Shown here piece after piece: positions 51,927 to 60,292 of a stretch of 64,000 nt of DNA. A program made the position numbers and the translations under genes. Source of the DNA: Virgisporangium aliadipatigenens (GTDB lineage Bacteria > Actinomycetota > Actinomycetes > Mycobacteriales > Micromonosporaceae). A model generated the notes under the pieces. That model was not told where the DNA came from and ran no database searches. It saw only the letters and a program-made list of their open reading frames with translations. Where the stretch lies: the NCBI RefSeq assembly GCF_016863615.1, contig NZ_BOPF01000010.1, forward strand, positions 62,001 through 126,000, read 5' to 3'. How positions within the stretch are numbered: the first letter of the stretch is position 1; every line of letters starts with the position of its first letter.

Positions 51927-52544
51927 CTACGCGTGCAGCTTCGCCAGCACCGATCGGGTGAGATCCGTGAGGCCGGCCTCGGGCGCGGAGGTCGGTCCGG
52001 GGTCGCGGGACTGGTTCACGATCAGGACGTCGGTGCCGCTGAGCACCCGCAGGTACACGTCGACCCGCTGCGGCTCCGACGGCACCCGCACGACCCGCCC
52101 GCAGGTGCGCTGCCCCAGTTCGGCGACGGTCAGGTCGGTCGCGTTGGTCGGCGTGATCGTCTTCAGGTCCGCGCAGTGCTTCTCGAACGTCCGATCGGCG
52201 TGCTGCTCGCCCGTCTCGTTCATGTACCGGGAGTGCCGCGCCAGCGTGAAGCTCAACCGCCCGGTGCCCTGCGCCGGATCCACCGCGCCGGTGTGCACCT
52301 CGCACGAGCTCGACGAGTACACCTGATCGGGCAGCCGGACCCGGTCGGCCAGTGCCGTCGTCTGCGGGTCAGGTACCAGCGACCGCAACGCCTCGGGGCC
52401 GATCAGCGCGCAGAGGTCCGGCGGCAGCGCGACGGCCGGCCGGGCGGGCTGCGAGTCGACCTTGGGAACCTCGCGCGAGCAGCCGGCCAGCAGGGTCAGC
52501 GCGGCGAGGGTCGCCGCGGCGGCGCGGCGCGTCGTACGGGGCAC
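51927..52544 (-). CDS. DUF3558-type lipoprotein
   Basis: 205 residues. Arg-rich start, hydrophobic core and lipobox LLAGC (lipidated C22), then a mature domain with Cys pairs (PPDLCALIG, SSSCEVHTG, KHCADL, GQRTCGRVV), as in mycobacterial/streptomycete DUF3558 lipoproteins anchored on the outer membrane face. Role unknown. GTG start. Convergent with the 8-oxoguanine deaminase gene, 9 nt apart. Confidence 0.8.
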   Translation of the reverse strand: MPRTTRRAAAATLAALTLLAGCSREVPKVDSQPARPAVALPPDLCALIGPEALRSLVPDPQTTALADRVRLPDQVYSSSSCEVHTGAVDPAQGTGRLSFTLARHSRYMNETGEQHADRTFEKHCADLKTITPTNATDLTVAELGQRTCGRVVRVPSEPQRVDVYLRVLSGTDVLIVNQSRDPGPTSAPEAGLTDLTRSVLAKLHA

Positions 52545-52603
52545 CGCGCGAGGGTACCGAATCCCCTAGCCGACACCGCGTCGGGCCAGCGCCCGAGGGA
52601 GTT

Positions 52604-53542
52604 TCAGTCGACCGGCCGCTGGTACGCCACCGAACGCGACTCGACGGCGAAGCCGGCCCGTTCGTACACGCCGACGGCTCCCGTGGGGCTGTCCGCGTCC
52701 ACGGAGAGCGCGGCCGAGCGCAACCCGGCCGCCGCCGCCGCCGAGAGCACCTCGACGAGCAGCCGGCCGGCGATCCCGCGCCGCCGCCACGGGCGCCTGG
52801 TGCCGACCTGGCCGATGTACACGCGTTCCGGGTCGGCGTCGACGTACGAGAGCAGGTAGGCGGCGATCGTTTCGCCGTCGAGGACGAGCCGCGACAGGTC
52901 GGGGCGGAAGCCGGCCGACCGGGTGGTGAACCCGGCCCAGCTCTCCAGGTCGCGCTTCTGGTAGCCCCAGTGGTCGTCGAACGCCTCCATGTGCGCCTCG
53001 TGCAGCGCGGTCTCCCACTCGGGCCCGTACGCGACGGTGCGCAACCCGTCGGGATACGGCTCGACGTCGCGGCGCACCGCCGGCGCGAGCATCTCGAACC
53101 AGTACCGCACGGGCGTGAACCCGAAGCGCCGGAACAGCCGCGCCGTCGGCAGGTCGTCGATGAAGATGCTGGCCTCGGCCACCCATTCGGCCCCCGGCGC
53201 GTGGGCGGCGCGCAGGGCCGCGGCGTGTCGCAGCGACCACGCCATCAGCTCCCGGCCGATGCCCCGGCCGTGCCGATCGGGGTGCACCGCCCCGAACAGG
53301 TCCACCCGGAACCCGCCGGGCGGTGCGGCCGGCACCATCGCGGCCGCCACCAGCATGCCGCCCGGCTCGTAAAGGAGGCGGGTGTCGGTGGCGGGGTCGG
53401 CGATGATCGAGCCGAAGAGCGACTCGAGCTCCTCCGCGGTCACGCCGTCGTAGCCGCCGCCCGCCTTGGCCGCGAGGTTGAACAGCTCGGCCACCGCCCC
53501 TAAGTCGCCGGGGGTCAGGGGACGCGTGCTCAGCTCGGCCAT
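52604..53542 (-). CDS. Tandem GNAT acetyltransferase
   Basis: 312 residues with two GNAT domains. First half: acetyl-CoA motif VHPDRHGRGIGRELMAW; second half: VGTRRPWRRRGIAGRLLVEVLSAAAAAGL and AVGVYERAGFAVESR. Both pyrophosphate loops (R/Q-x-x-G-x-G/A) look intact. Such double-GNAT proteins, including mycothiol-synthase relatives, acetylate small molecules. Substrate unknown. It follows the diguanylate cyclase by 12 nt on the same strand, suggesting co-transcription. Confidence 0.88.
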   Translation of the reverse strand: MAELSTRPLTPGDLGAVAELFNLAAKAGGGYDGVTAEELESLFGSIIADPATDTRLLYEPGGMLVAAAMVPAAPPGGFRVDLFGAVHPDRHGRGIGRELMAWSLRHAAALRAAHAPGAEWVAEASIFIDDLPTARLFRRFGFTPVRYWFEMLAPAVRRDVEPYPDGLRTVAYGPEWETALHEAHMEAFDDHWGYQKRDLESWAGFTTRSAGFRPDLSRLVLDGETIAAYLLSYVDADPERVYIGQVGTRRPWRRRGIAGRLLVEVLSAAAAAGLRSAALSVDADSPTGAVGVYERAGFAVESRSVAYQRPVD

Positions 53543-53554
53543 CGGGCCACCCTA

Positions 53555-55135
53555 CTAAGCCGGGACGGAACGCGCCGCTCGCTTTTCCGCGTACATCCGC
53601 AGGTCGGCCCGCTGCATGAGGGTGTGCAGGTCCTCGCCGGGCCGTTCGGCGACGGCCGTGCCGATGCTCGCGCCGACGCTGACGACCGCGCCACCGCGCA
53701 GTGCCACCGGGCGCCGGACGGCCGCGGCGGCCAGCGAGACGAGCACCTCCACGGCCTCCGGTGCGGTGTGCGGGAGCAGGATCGCGAACTCGTCGCCGCC
53801 GAGCCGGGCCACCGTTCCGGCGCCGCCGACGCAGGAGACCAGGCGGCCGGCGATCTCCCGCAGGAGCTGATCCCCGCCGTCGTGCCCGAACCGGTCGTTC
53901 ACCGGCTTGAACTCGTCGAGGTCGATGTTGACGATCGTCGGCAGCGCGTCCCGGCGGGCCAGCGCCTCGGCCGCCCGTTCCAGGAAGAGGGCCCGGTTGG
54001 CGAGGCCGGTCAGCGGGTCGTGGTAGGCGAGGTGGCTGAGCCGGGCGGCGAGCTGGTCCCGCTCGTCCAGGGTCTGGGTGAGGATGTCCTGCGCCTCGGC
54101 CAGCTCCCACACGGTGACGTTGAGGCTCTTGAGCAGCCGGTCGTTGTCGACGAACGCGATCAGCTGCCGCACCGCCACCAGCCCCGTGCTGACGATCGCG
54201 CAGCCCAGCGCCAGCCAGCCGCCGAAGGTCAGCGAGTCGTCCGCAAGCACCACGATGAGCAGCGCGAACGTCACACCGACCGATAGGTACGGCAGCAGGC
54301 TGAACGAGCGGGCCGACTTCGGCCGGGCCGGCGTGGCGGTGTGCCGTAGCTGAACGTGCAGGCACGCCACGCAGGCGAGGTTGGCGAGCAGGCCGAGACC
54401 CAGGTTCCACGACGCGTGCCCGGACTCCAGGAACGTCTTGCCGAGGCCGGCGTTCAGGCTCTCCAGCGCCGCCGCGACGCAGGCGAACGCGGCGGCCGAA
54501 CGGGTGAACGGCGCGCTCCCGCCGAGAGTGATCTTCACGATCCCGAACGCCACCACCACGAACGCCGCCGGCGCGAGCACCATGTGCACCAGGTCGGCCT
54601 GCCCGTCGGGCACCTCGTGCCCCTCGCCGAGCCCGGTGATTTCCCACGCGAACAGCCCGACGGCCACCATGACGGAGGCGGCGTCGATCCAGAAGCGCTG
54701 CCGTTCGCGGCCGGAGGGGAGCCCGAGGGGGAGGCCGAGCAGCGAGACGATGAGCACGAGGGCGCCGAGGTCGACCAGCCCGAGCGAGATCGGCAGCCCG
54801 AAGAAGAGTTCGCCCCGCCGGGCCGGGTCGAGGTCGTCGACGTTGAGCAGCACCGCACCGAGCTGGATCACGGTGCCGACGGCGAAGAGCCCGACCGTCA
54901 CGGTGATTCCCCACCAGAAGCGGCGGGCCGCCGACCGGGCCGGTGCGGTCGCGCCGATCCGGACCGCGAGCACGGTCTCCATCAGTTGGAACGCCAACGT
55001 GAGCGCCCAGCTGCACACCACGGCGGCCGGCAGCGGAAGCAGGTCGAGCCCGAAGACCGCGCCGGCGAGCACCGCGGCGACCGCGATCGCGATCAGTCGG
55101 CGATCGCGGCTGAGGAACCGAGCGTCCATGGCCAC
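53555..55135 (-). CDS. Membrane diguanylate cyclase (GGDEF)
   Basis: 526 residues. The N-terminal half has about nine to ten transmembrane helices (sensor), a short coiled coil around residues 330-365 (LNVTVWELAEAQDILTQTLDERDQ), then a GGDEF domain with GGDEF at 446-450 and D405 in NIDLDEFKPVNDRFGHDGGD. The inhibitory RxxD motif that normally lies just before is absent, so no product inhibition is expected. It makes c-di-GMP from two GTP. GTG at 55135 preferred (AAGGGG six nt upstream); ATG two codons downstream possible. Confidence 0.92.
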   Translation of the reverse strand: MAMDARFLSRDRRLIAIAVAAVLAGAVFGLDLLPLPAAVVCSWALTLAFQLMETVLAVRIGATAPARSAARRFWWGITVTVGLFAVGTVIQLGAVLLNVDDLDPARRGELFFGLPISLGLVDLGALVLIVSLLGLPLGLPSGRERQRFWIDAASVMVAVGLFAWEITGLGEGHEVPDGQADLVHMVLAPAAFVVVAFGIVKITLGGSAPFTRSAAAFACVAAALESLNAGLGKTFLESGHASWNLGLGLLANLACVACLHVQLRHTATPARPKSARSFSLLPYLSVGVTFALLIVVLADDSLTFGGWLALGCAIVSTGLVAVRQLIAFVDNDRLLKSLNVTVWELAEAQDILTQTLDERDQLAARLSHLAYHDPLTGLANRALFLERAAEALARRDALPTIVNIDLDEFKPVNDRFGHDGGDQLLREIAGRLVSCVGGAGTVARLGGDEFAILLPHTAPEAVEVLVSLAAAAVRRPVALRGGAVVSVGASIGTAVAERPGEDLHTLMQRADLRMYAEKRAARSVPA

Positions 55136-55192
55136 GATTGCCCCTTCGACGCCGCCGGCCGCTTCCTGACGGACCGGATCCTCAGGATTTGC

Positions 55193-55660
55193 TCAGGCGA
55201 TGCGGTTGCGGCCCACGCCCGGCGGCGGCTGCGGCGCTTCGGGCGGTGCGACCGCCGGCGTCTCCTCGCACGGCACATGATCGGCCGGCCCGTCGAGGAA
55301 CGCGTGCGACACGTAGCGGCCGTCGCCGAGCCGGTCCCACCGGTCGGTGGTGCCGCCGGGGCCCGCCACGGTGCTGCCGGTGACCCAGCAGACGACGGTG
55401 GTGGCCTGGCCGGGGTCGAGCGAGTCGACGGAGGCCGCCCGCACGTCGGGCCCGCCCCGCACGTTCACCCAGCGGAGGGCGGTCGCGGTACGGGACGGGT
55501 CCGTGAGGGTCCGCACGACACCCGGTCCGGCCTCGCTGCCGGCCGCCGCGCCGGACCGTTCACCGTGCTGCACGGCGGCGGTCGGGAAGTCGGTCAGCGC
55601 CTGTGCGGACATCGCGACACCGAGGACGAGAAGCAGCGGAATCAGCGTTTTCTGGCGCAC
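55193..55660 (-). CDS. Secreted SH3b-domain protein
   Basis: 155 residues: signal peptide (residues ~1-21), linker, SH3b-type domain (VNVRGGPDVRAASVDSLDPGQATTVVCWVTG through WDRLGDGRYVSHAFLDG) and a Pro-rich tail. This RTGPS-like arrangement is common in actinobacterial cell-wall proteins and binds peptidoglycan or peptides. No catalytic domain is present. GTG start. Lies between the cyclase and the tiny-peptide pair. Confidence 0.78.
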   Translation of the reverse strand: MRQKTLIPLLLVLGVAMSAQALTDFPTAAVQHGERSGAAAGSEAGPGVVRTLTDPSRTATALRWVNVRGGPDVRAASVDSLDPGQATTVVCWVTGSTVAGPGGTTDRWDRLGDGRYVSHAFLDGPADHVPCEETPAVAPPEAPQPPPGVGRNRIA

Positions 55661-55733
55661 GCCGCAGCATTGCCCGTTCCCGGTGCGAAAGATCCTCGAC
55701 TTCGGGTGCGGATCGGGTGCAGTTCGGTTCCCG

Positions 55734-55865
55734 TCAGCTACGCGAGTCGCGGCGCGAGTGGCGCGGCGGGTTGAGGACCTCCACGGTCCACCGGTCGACG
55801 CCGCGCAGGATGAGGCGGCCGAGGTCGGTCAGATCCTGCCGGCGGGCAGTCGGGTAACGCAGCAT
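55734..55865 (-). CDS. 43-residue basic peptide, partner of the upstream small ORF
   Basis: ORF below usual gene-finder length with AAAGGAG seven nt before its ATG, a good ribosome site. Sequence starts MLRYPTARRQDLTDLGRLILRG; net charge about +5, one Trp, Arg-rich end. It begins 23 nt after the stop of the other tiny ORF on the same strand, suggesting a bicistronic message. No recognised family or modifying enzymes nearby. Confidence 0.5.
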   Translation of the reverse strand: MLRYPTARRQDLTDLGRLILRGVDRWTVEVLNPPRHSRRDSRS

Positions 55866-55888
55866 TGCCGGCTCCTTTCTAAATTGAT

Positions 55889-56002
55889 TCAGCCGTATTG
55901 CGAACGGTCGGCGGAACGATCCAGGCGCGCGGCCGCGCGGCGTAGCAGCCGTGCGAAACGCGGCGCCAGCGTCTTCCTGGGCTTTTCCTCGGTACGATTC
56001 AT
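55889..56002 (-). CDS. 37-residue cationic peptide
   Basis: MNRTEEKPRKTLAPRFARLL at the start; residues ~11-29 form a probable amphipathic helix, net charge about +7. GGAGGG (56014-56019) lies 11 nt before the ATG and overlaps a possible hairpin (see 56018-56056). The frame is open upstream to 56122 (a 77-residue reading MACFTPPAP...), so a longer start cannot be excluded, but no ribosome site supports it. Confidence 0.5.
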   Translation of the reverse strand: MNRTEEKPRKTLAPRFARLLRRAAARLDRSADRSQYG

Positions 56003-56017
56003 GACTCTGAACTCCCT

Positions 56018-56056
56018 CCAGAAATCCTTCTGGAATCTTCTGAATCGATCCAGAAG
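56018..56056 (-). promoter_or_regulatory. Possible mRNA switch before the small-peptide ORF
   Basis: In the leader mRNA four related words follow one another: CTTCTGG, CAGAAG, CCAGAAG, TTCTGG. They allow either two hairpins (CTTCTG/CAGAAG and CCAGAA/TTCTGG, the second meeting the Shine-Dalgarno GGAGGG) or one exclusive 7-bp pairing CTTCTGG/CCAGAAG that frees it. On DNA the repeats are 10 nt apart, so a protein operator is also possible. Confidence 0.4.
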
Positions 56057-56128
56057 CTCCGCACCCAAAGTTACGCCCGGAGGCTCGGTGCGTGAAGGGG
56101 CCGGCGGCGTGAAGCACGCCACGTGAAG

Positions 56129-57169
56129 TCAGGCCGGCGGGGCGACGCAGCTGTCGCGCCAGACCACCTCGGCGGCGGCCCGTTCGACGTGCCCCTCCTC
56201 GGTGCGCGACAGCGCCAGGTACATCGCGCGCTCGCCCATCTCGACCAGCGGCAGCCGCACCGTCGTCAGCGCGGGCGTCACGTCCCGGGCGATCGGCATG
56301 TCGTCGAAGCCGACCACCGAGACGCGGTCCGGAACGGCGATCCCGCGCTCCCGCAGGGTCGCCAGCGCGCCCACGGCCATCGCGTCGTTCAGCGCGACGA
56401 TCGCGGTCAACGACGGCTCCGCGTCCAGCAGCGCGGCCGCCGCGGCGGCTCCGCCGTCCCGGGTGAAGTCGCTGTACACGATGCGCCGCGGCGGCAGCGG
56501 AACGCCGTGCTCCGCACACGCGCGCTTCAACCCCGTCAGGCGGTCCGTCGTGGTGGTCAGCTGGCGCGGCCCGGCCAGCACACCGATCTTCTTGTGCCCC
56601 AGCGCGCACACGTGCCCGCCGAGCGCGTGGCCGCCGTGCTCGTTCTCCGGGAGCACCGCCGCGCCGACCAGCTCGTGCCGGCCGATCACCGCCACCCGGC
56701 CGCCCCCGTCGGTGAACGCCGTCAGGTGCGCGTTCAGCTGCCGGGTGAAGACCGCGTCGTGGTAGCCCGAGCCGGCGAGCACCAGCGCACCCGCCCGCTG
56801 GGCGCGCAGCAGCGCCACGTACTCCAGTTCGCGCGCGGGATCGCGGTAGCTGTTGCAGATCACCAGCAGCTGGCCGTGGGCCGACGCCACGCGCTGCAGC
56901 CCGCGGGTGATCTCCGCGAAGTACGGGTCGGAGACGTCGTGCACGATCACGCCGACGACGCTGCGGCCGGCGCGGGCCAGGTTCTGCGCGTGGGCGTTGG
57001 GCACGTAGCGCAGGTCGGCGACCGCCTTGAGCACCCGCTCGCGCAGCCCCTCGGCGACCGGCTTGGTGCTGCCGTTGATCACCCGTGAGGCGGTGGCCGG
57101 AGAGACCCGAGCCCGACGGGCGACATCGGCCAGCGTCACACTGCCGGGGGAGTCGTCACGTGCCACCAC
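56129..57169 (-). CDS. LacI-family transcriptional regulator
   Basis: 346 residues. N-terminal HTH TLADVARRARVSPATASRVINGS with hinge helix YVPNAHAQNLARAGRS, then a periplasmic-binding-protein-like sensor domain (VGVIVHDVSDPYFAEITRGL; VVGFDDMPIARDVTPALTTVR). Probably a sugar-responsive repressor; its target is not obvious, as no sugar operon adjoins. The two tiny ORFs downstream on the same strand follow after about 127 nt. Starts at one of two adjacent GTG codons. Confidence 0.93.
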   Translation of the reverse strand: MVARDDSPGSVTLADVARRARVSPATASRVINGSTKPVAEGLRERVLKAVADLRYVPNAHAQNLARAGRSVVGVIVHDVSDPYFAEITRGLQRVASAHGQLLVICNSYRDPARELEYVALLRAQRAGALVLAGSGYHDAVFTRQLNAHLTAFTDGGGRVAVIGRHELVGAAVLPENEHGGHALGGHVCALGHKKIGVLAGPRQLTTTTDRLTGLKRACAEHGVPLPPRRIVYSDFTRDGGAAAAAALLDAEPSLTAIVALNDAMAVGALATLRERGIAVPDRVSVVGFDDMPIARDVTPALTTVRLPLVEMGERAMYLALSRTEEGHVERAAAEVVWRDSCVAPPA

Positions 57170-57198
57170 GGGTGGAGTTTATGCGTAACGCGGGAAAG

Positions 57199-58947
57199 TT
57201 ATGCACCGAGGATCGCCGCGCCGGGCACCTTCGGCTTCAGCACCGGGCATTCGGGGATCGACGGGGCGTATCCGGGCTGGCACGCGGCGGTCAGCCCGAC
57301 GAGCAGGTTCTTGTCGTAGACGAGCACCGTGTACTGCCCGAACGTCTGCCGGCGCAACGGCTCACCCCACTGCGCGACGGCCTGCGCGTCGGTGCCGTAC
57401 CCCGGCCGCACACTGTCGACGATCATGAACCGCGCGTCGTGCTTCGTGGCGTCGTACCACTCCTCGTTGCTCTCCCAGCGGTACGCGTAGATCCTGTCGC
57501 CGCCGTTGGTCGGGGCGACCCGCACCTTGCCGCCGGTGTCCAGCGTGATGTTGTTGGAGGCCCAGTAGGTGCCGATCCCGTAGTGCAGCCCCTCGGCGAG
57601 CAGCCATTGCCCGGTGTCGTGCGCCTCGGCCGGTATCTGCGGGGCGACCGAGACCTGGTGGCCGAGGAGCGCGACGAGCACGGCCGTCGTGGCGCCGAGC
57701 GGGACGGCCGGTTTCCACCCCGCCCAGCCCGGTCGGATCAGCAGCCGCCCGGCCAACGCGGCGCCGAGCGGCAGCACGGCCACGATCTGCCGGGCGGTGC
57801 CGAGGTCGCCGATGGCCTGCGTGGAGAAGATGTACGCGCCCAGGTTCACCACGACGGCGGTGGTCAGGATCTCGCTCACCCGGTCGCCGGCGTCGGCGCG
57901 CCGGCGGATCAGCACCCGCACCACGCCGTACGCGGTCGCGAAGAGGACGGTGGCGAGGCCGACGGCGTTCAGCACACCGGTCAGCGTCCCGAACGGCCGC
58001 CCCTCGAGGTCGGGGAAGTAGGCGCCGAAGTTGACCGACAGGCCGTGCAGCGCGTTGCGGGCGTGATCCGCCCACTGGTGCGACTCGCTGAACTCCGCCA
58101 ACGGCGAGTGCGTCGCCCAGCCGCCGGCCGCCCGGATGGCCAACTGGATCACCTGGGTGAGCGCCACCGAGGCGACCCCGGCGAGCAGGAGTCCCAGGTC
58201 GAGGAGGCGGTCCGGGTGCGGCCGCCAACCCGCGCGCAGCAGCCGCCAGGCGCTCACGGCGACGAGCGGCAGCGCGCCGATGAACAGCGCCAGCGGGTCG
58301 CCGATCTGCGCCCAGGTCAGCAGCACCGCGATCACCGGCGCGACGATCCACCAGCGCGGCCGGCGCGGGCTCCCGTCCCGCGCGATCACCATCCGGTCCA
58401 GCACCAGCCAGGTCGCGAGCAACGGCACCGAGGTACCGGTGTGATCGGGGTTGGACAGCAGCACCGAGTACCCCGAGCCGGGCGCCGGCAGGATCAGGAT
58501 CGCGAGCACCAGGCCGACCCGCAGGACGGCCTCCCAGCCGGTGCTGCGCCCCTTCGCCACCGCGCCGGCCAGCAGGATCAGCAGCACGTACGTGATCGCT
58601 GAGCCGACGTGGATCACATCGGCGCGCAGCCCGTGGACGAGCACGATCAGCGCGTACTGCGGCACCTCGGTCGTGTAGAACGACACGTCCGTGAAGGTCC
58701 ACCCCTTCAGCAGCGGGTTGCCGTGCACCATGTCGTACGCCTGGAGCGCGTTGGCGGCCCCGTCGGAGTTGGTCATCTGGGTGCGCCCGAGGCGCAGGTA
58801 GACGAAGAACAGGGCGACCGCCCCGGCCGTGACGCCCGCGAAGGTCAGCGGCCGGCGCCATCGTGGCGGGCGGCCCGCATCGATGGAGGGTCCGTCAGCG
58901 GAGGACTCGAGAACGGGCTCGGTGGAGCCGGCGGTGACGGACGGCAT
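57199..58947 (-). CDS. Polytopic membrane protein of unknown function, GT-C-like
   Basis: 582 residues, about ten helices and a C-terminal extracytoplasmic domain (~450-582) with a Cys pair (AACQPGYAPSIPECPVL). A polar first loop (RTQMTNSDGAANALQAYDMVHGNP) carries D residues at the place where GT-C enzymes have theirs. This suggests a membrane glycosyltransferase or related enzyme; the match is weak. ATG at 58947. Its C-terminal stop lies 29 nt before the LacI start on the same strand; operon linkage possible. Confidence 0.6.
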   Translation of the reverse strand: MPSVTAGSTEPVLESSADGPSIDAGRPPRWRRPLTFAGVTAGAVALFFVYLRLGRTQMTNSDGAANALQAYDMVHGNPLLKGWTFTDVSFYTTEVPQYALIVLVHGLRADVIHVGSAITYVLLILLAGAVAKGRSTGWEAVLRVGLVLAILILPAPGSGYSVLLSNPDHTGTSVPLLATWLVLDRMVIARDGSPRRPRWWIVAPVIAVLLTWAQIGDPLALFIGALPLVAVSAWRLLRAGWRPHPDRLLDLGLLLAGVASVALTQVIQLAIRAAGGWATHSPLAEFSESHQWADHARNALHGLSVNFGAYFPDLEGRPFGTLTGVLNAVGLATVLFATAYGVVRVLIRRRADAGDRVSEILTTAVVVNLGAYIFSTQAIGDLGTARQIVAVLPLGAALAGRLLIRPGWAGWKPAVPLGATTAVLVALLGHQVSVAPQIPAEAHDTGQWLLAEGLHYGIGTYWASNNITLDTGGKVRVAPTNGGDRIYAYRWESNEEWYDATKHDARFMIVDSVRPGYGTDAQAVAQWGEPLRRQTFGQYTVLVYDKNLLVGLTAACQPGYAPSIPECPVLKPKVPGAAILGA

Positions 58948-58993
58948 GTGGCCGAACCTTACACGGGGAAGGCAACGCGGGTGGGTCGCCGAG

Positions 58994-60283
58994 TCACCCG
59001 CAAGTGCGCGCGGCGGCGATCACCGCCGTGCAGATCAGGGCGAGATCCTCGTCGTCGGTGACGTACGGCGGCATCGTGTAGACGAGATCGCGGAACGGCC
59101 GCAGCCACACCCCCGCGCGCACGGCGGCGGCGGTCGCGGCGGCCAGGTCGACCTCCCGGTCCAGCTGCACGACCCCGATCGCGCCCAACACCCGCACGTC
59201 CTTCACGTGCGGCAGGTCCCGGGCGGGCGCCAGTCCCCGGGAGAGCCCGAGCGAGATGCGCGCGAGGTTGTGCTCCCAGCCGCCGCCGAGCCATTCCCCG
59301 TGCAGCAGCAGGTCGATGGAGGCGTTCGCGACGGCGGCCGCCAACGGGTTGCCCATGAACGTCGGCCCGTGCGCCAGCACCGGGAACCCGCCCTCGGCGA
59401 TCCCGGACGCCACGCGGGAGGTGCACAGCGCGGCGGCCATCGGCAGGTACCCGCCGGTCATGGCCTTGCCTACGCACATGACATCCGGGCTGACGCCGGC
59501 CCGGTCGGCGGCGAAGAGCGTGCCGGTGCGCCCGAACCCGGTGGCGATCTCGTCGAAGATCAGCAGAACGTCGTGCGCGTCGGCGAGTTCGCGGAGAGCG
59601 ACGAGGTACGCCGGGTCGTGGAAGCGCATGCCGCCGGCGTTCTGCACGACGGGTTCCACGACGATCGCGGCCACCTCGTCGGCGTGCCGCCCCAGCAGCG
59701 CCGCGAAACCGTCCACATAGGACCGGTCGAAGGGCCCGGGCGGGGCCGGGGCGAAGAGCTGTTCGACGAGCGTCCCCTTCCAGAGGCTGTGCATGCCGCC
59801 GTCCGGATCGCACACGGACATCGTCTGGAACGTGTCCCCGTGGTACCCGGCCCGCCACGTCAGCAGCCGCCGCTTGGCCGGACGCCCGCGCCCGAGCCAG
59901 TACTGCAGGCACATCTTGAAGGCGACCTCCACCGAGACCGAACCGGACTCGCACAGGAACACGTGCTGCAGCGGCCCGGGCGTGATGTCCACCAGCGTGG
60001 CGGCGAGCCGGATCGCCGGTTCGTGGGTGAGCCCGCCGAACATCACGTGCGACATCCGGTCGACCTGGGCGTGCACGGCGGCGTCCAGCACCGGGTGCCG
60101 GTACCCGTGGACGGCGGCCCACCAGGACGACATGCCGTCGACCAGTTCGGTCACGCCGGCGACGGGCTCGGCGAGCTGCAGCCGCACGCCGGAGGCGGAC
60201 GAGACCACCAGCGGGGCGACGGTGGCCGGCATCGGCGCGTACGGGTGCCACACGTGAGCCCGGTCGAGGGCGGCGAGATCCAC
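58994..60283 (-). CDS. bioA: Adenosylmethionine-8-amino-7-oxononanoate aminotransferase
   Basis: 429 residues, class III PLP aminotransferase. BioA hallmarks: HVWHPYAPM with the SAM-binding Tyr (Y15), [38 protein letters not shown] and PLP lysine K273 in [13 protein letters not shown]. It makes 7,8-diaminopelargonate in biotin synthesis with SAM as amino donor. No other bio gene is in the window. GTG start; separated from the histidine kinase stop upstream by only 9 nt. Confidence 0.93.
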   Translation of the reverse strand: MDLAALDRAHVWHPYAPMPATVAPLVVSSASGVRLQLAEPVAGVTELVDGMSSWWAAVHGYRHPVLDAAVHAQVDRMSHVMFGGLTHEPAIRLAATLVDITPGPLQHVFLCESGSVSVEVAFKMCLQYWLGRGRPAKRRLLTWRAGYHGDTFQTMSVCDPDGGMHSLWKGTLVEQLFAPAPPGPFDRSYVDGFAALLGRHADEVAAIVVEPVVQNAGGMRFHDPAYLVALRELADAHDVLLIFDEIATGFGRTGTLFAADRAGVSPDVMCVGKAMTGGYLPMAAALCTSRVASGIAEGGFPVLAHGPTFMGNPLAAAVANASIDLLLHGEWLGGGWEHNLARISLGLSRGLAPARDLPHVKDVRVLGAIGVVQLDREVDLAAATAAAVRAGVWLRPFRDLVYTMPPYVTDDEDLALICTAVIAAARTCG

Positions 60284-60292
60284 CCGGGCAGC

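Noticed and set aside
55734-56002. Tiny peptides as a lanthipeptide, lasso or other RiPP precursor
   Set aside because: No modification enzyme, protease or dedicated exporter adjoins, and no Cys-rich or typical core motif is present.
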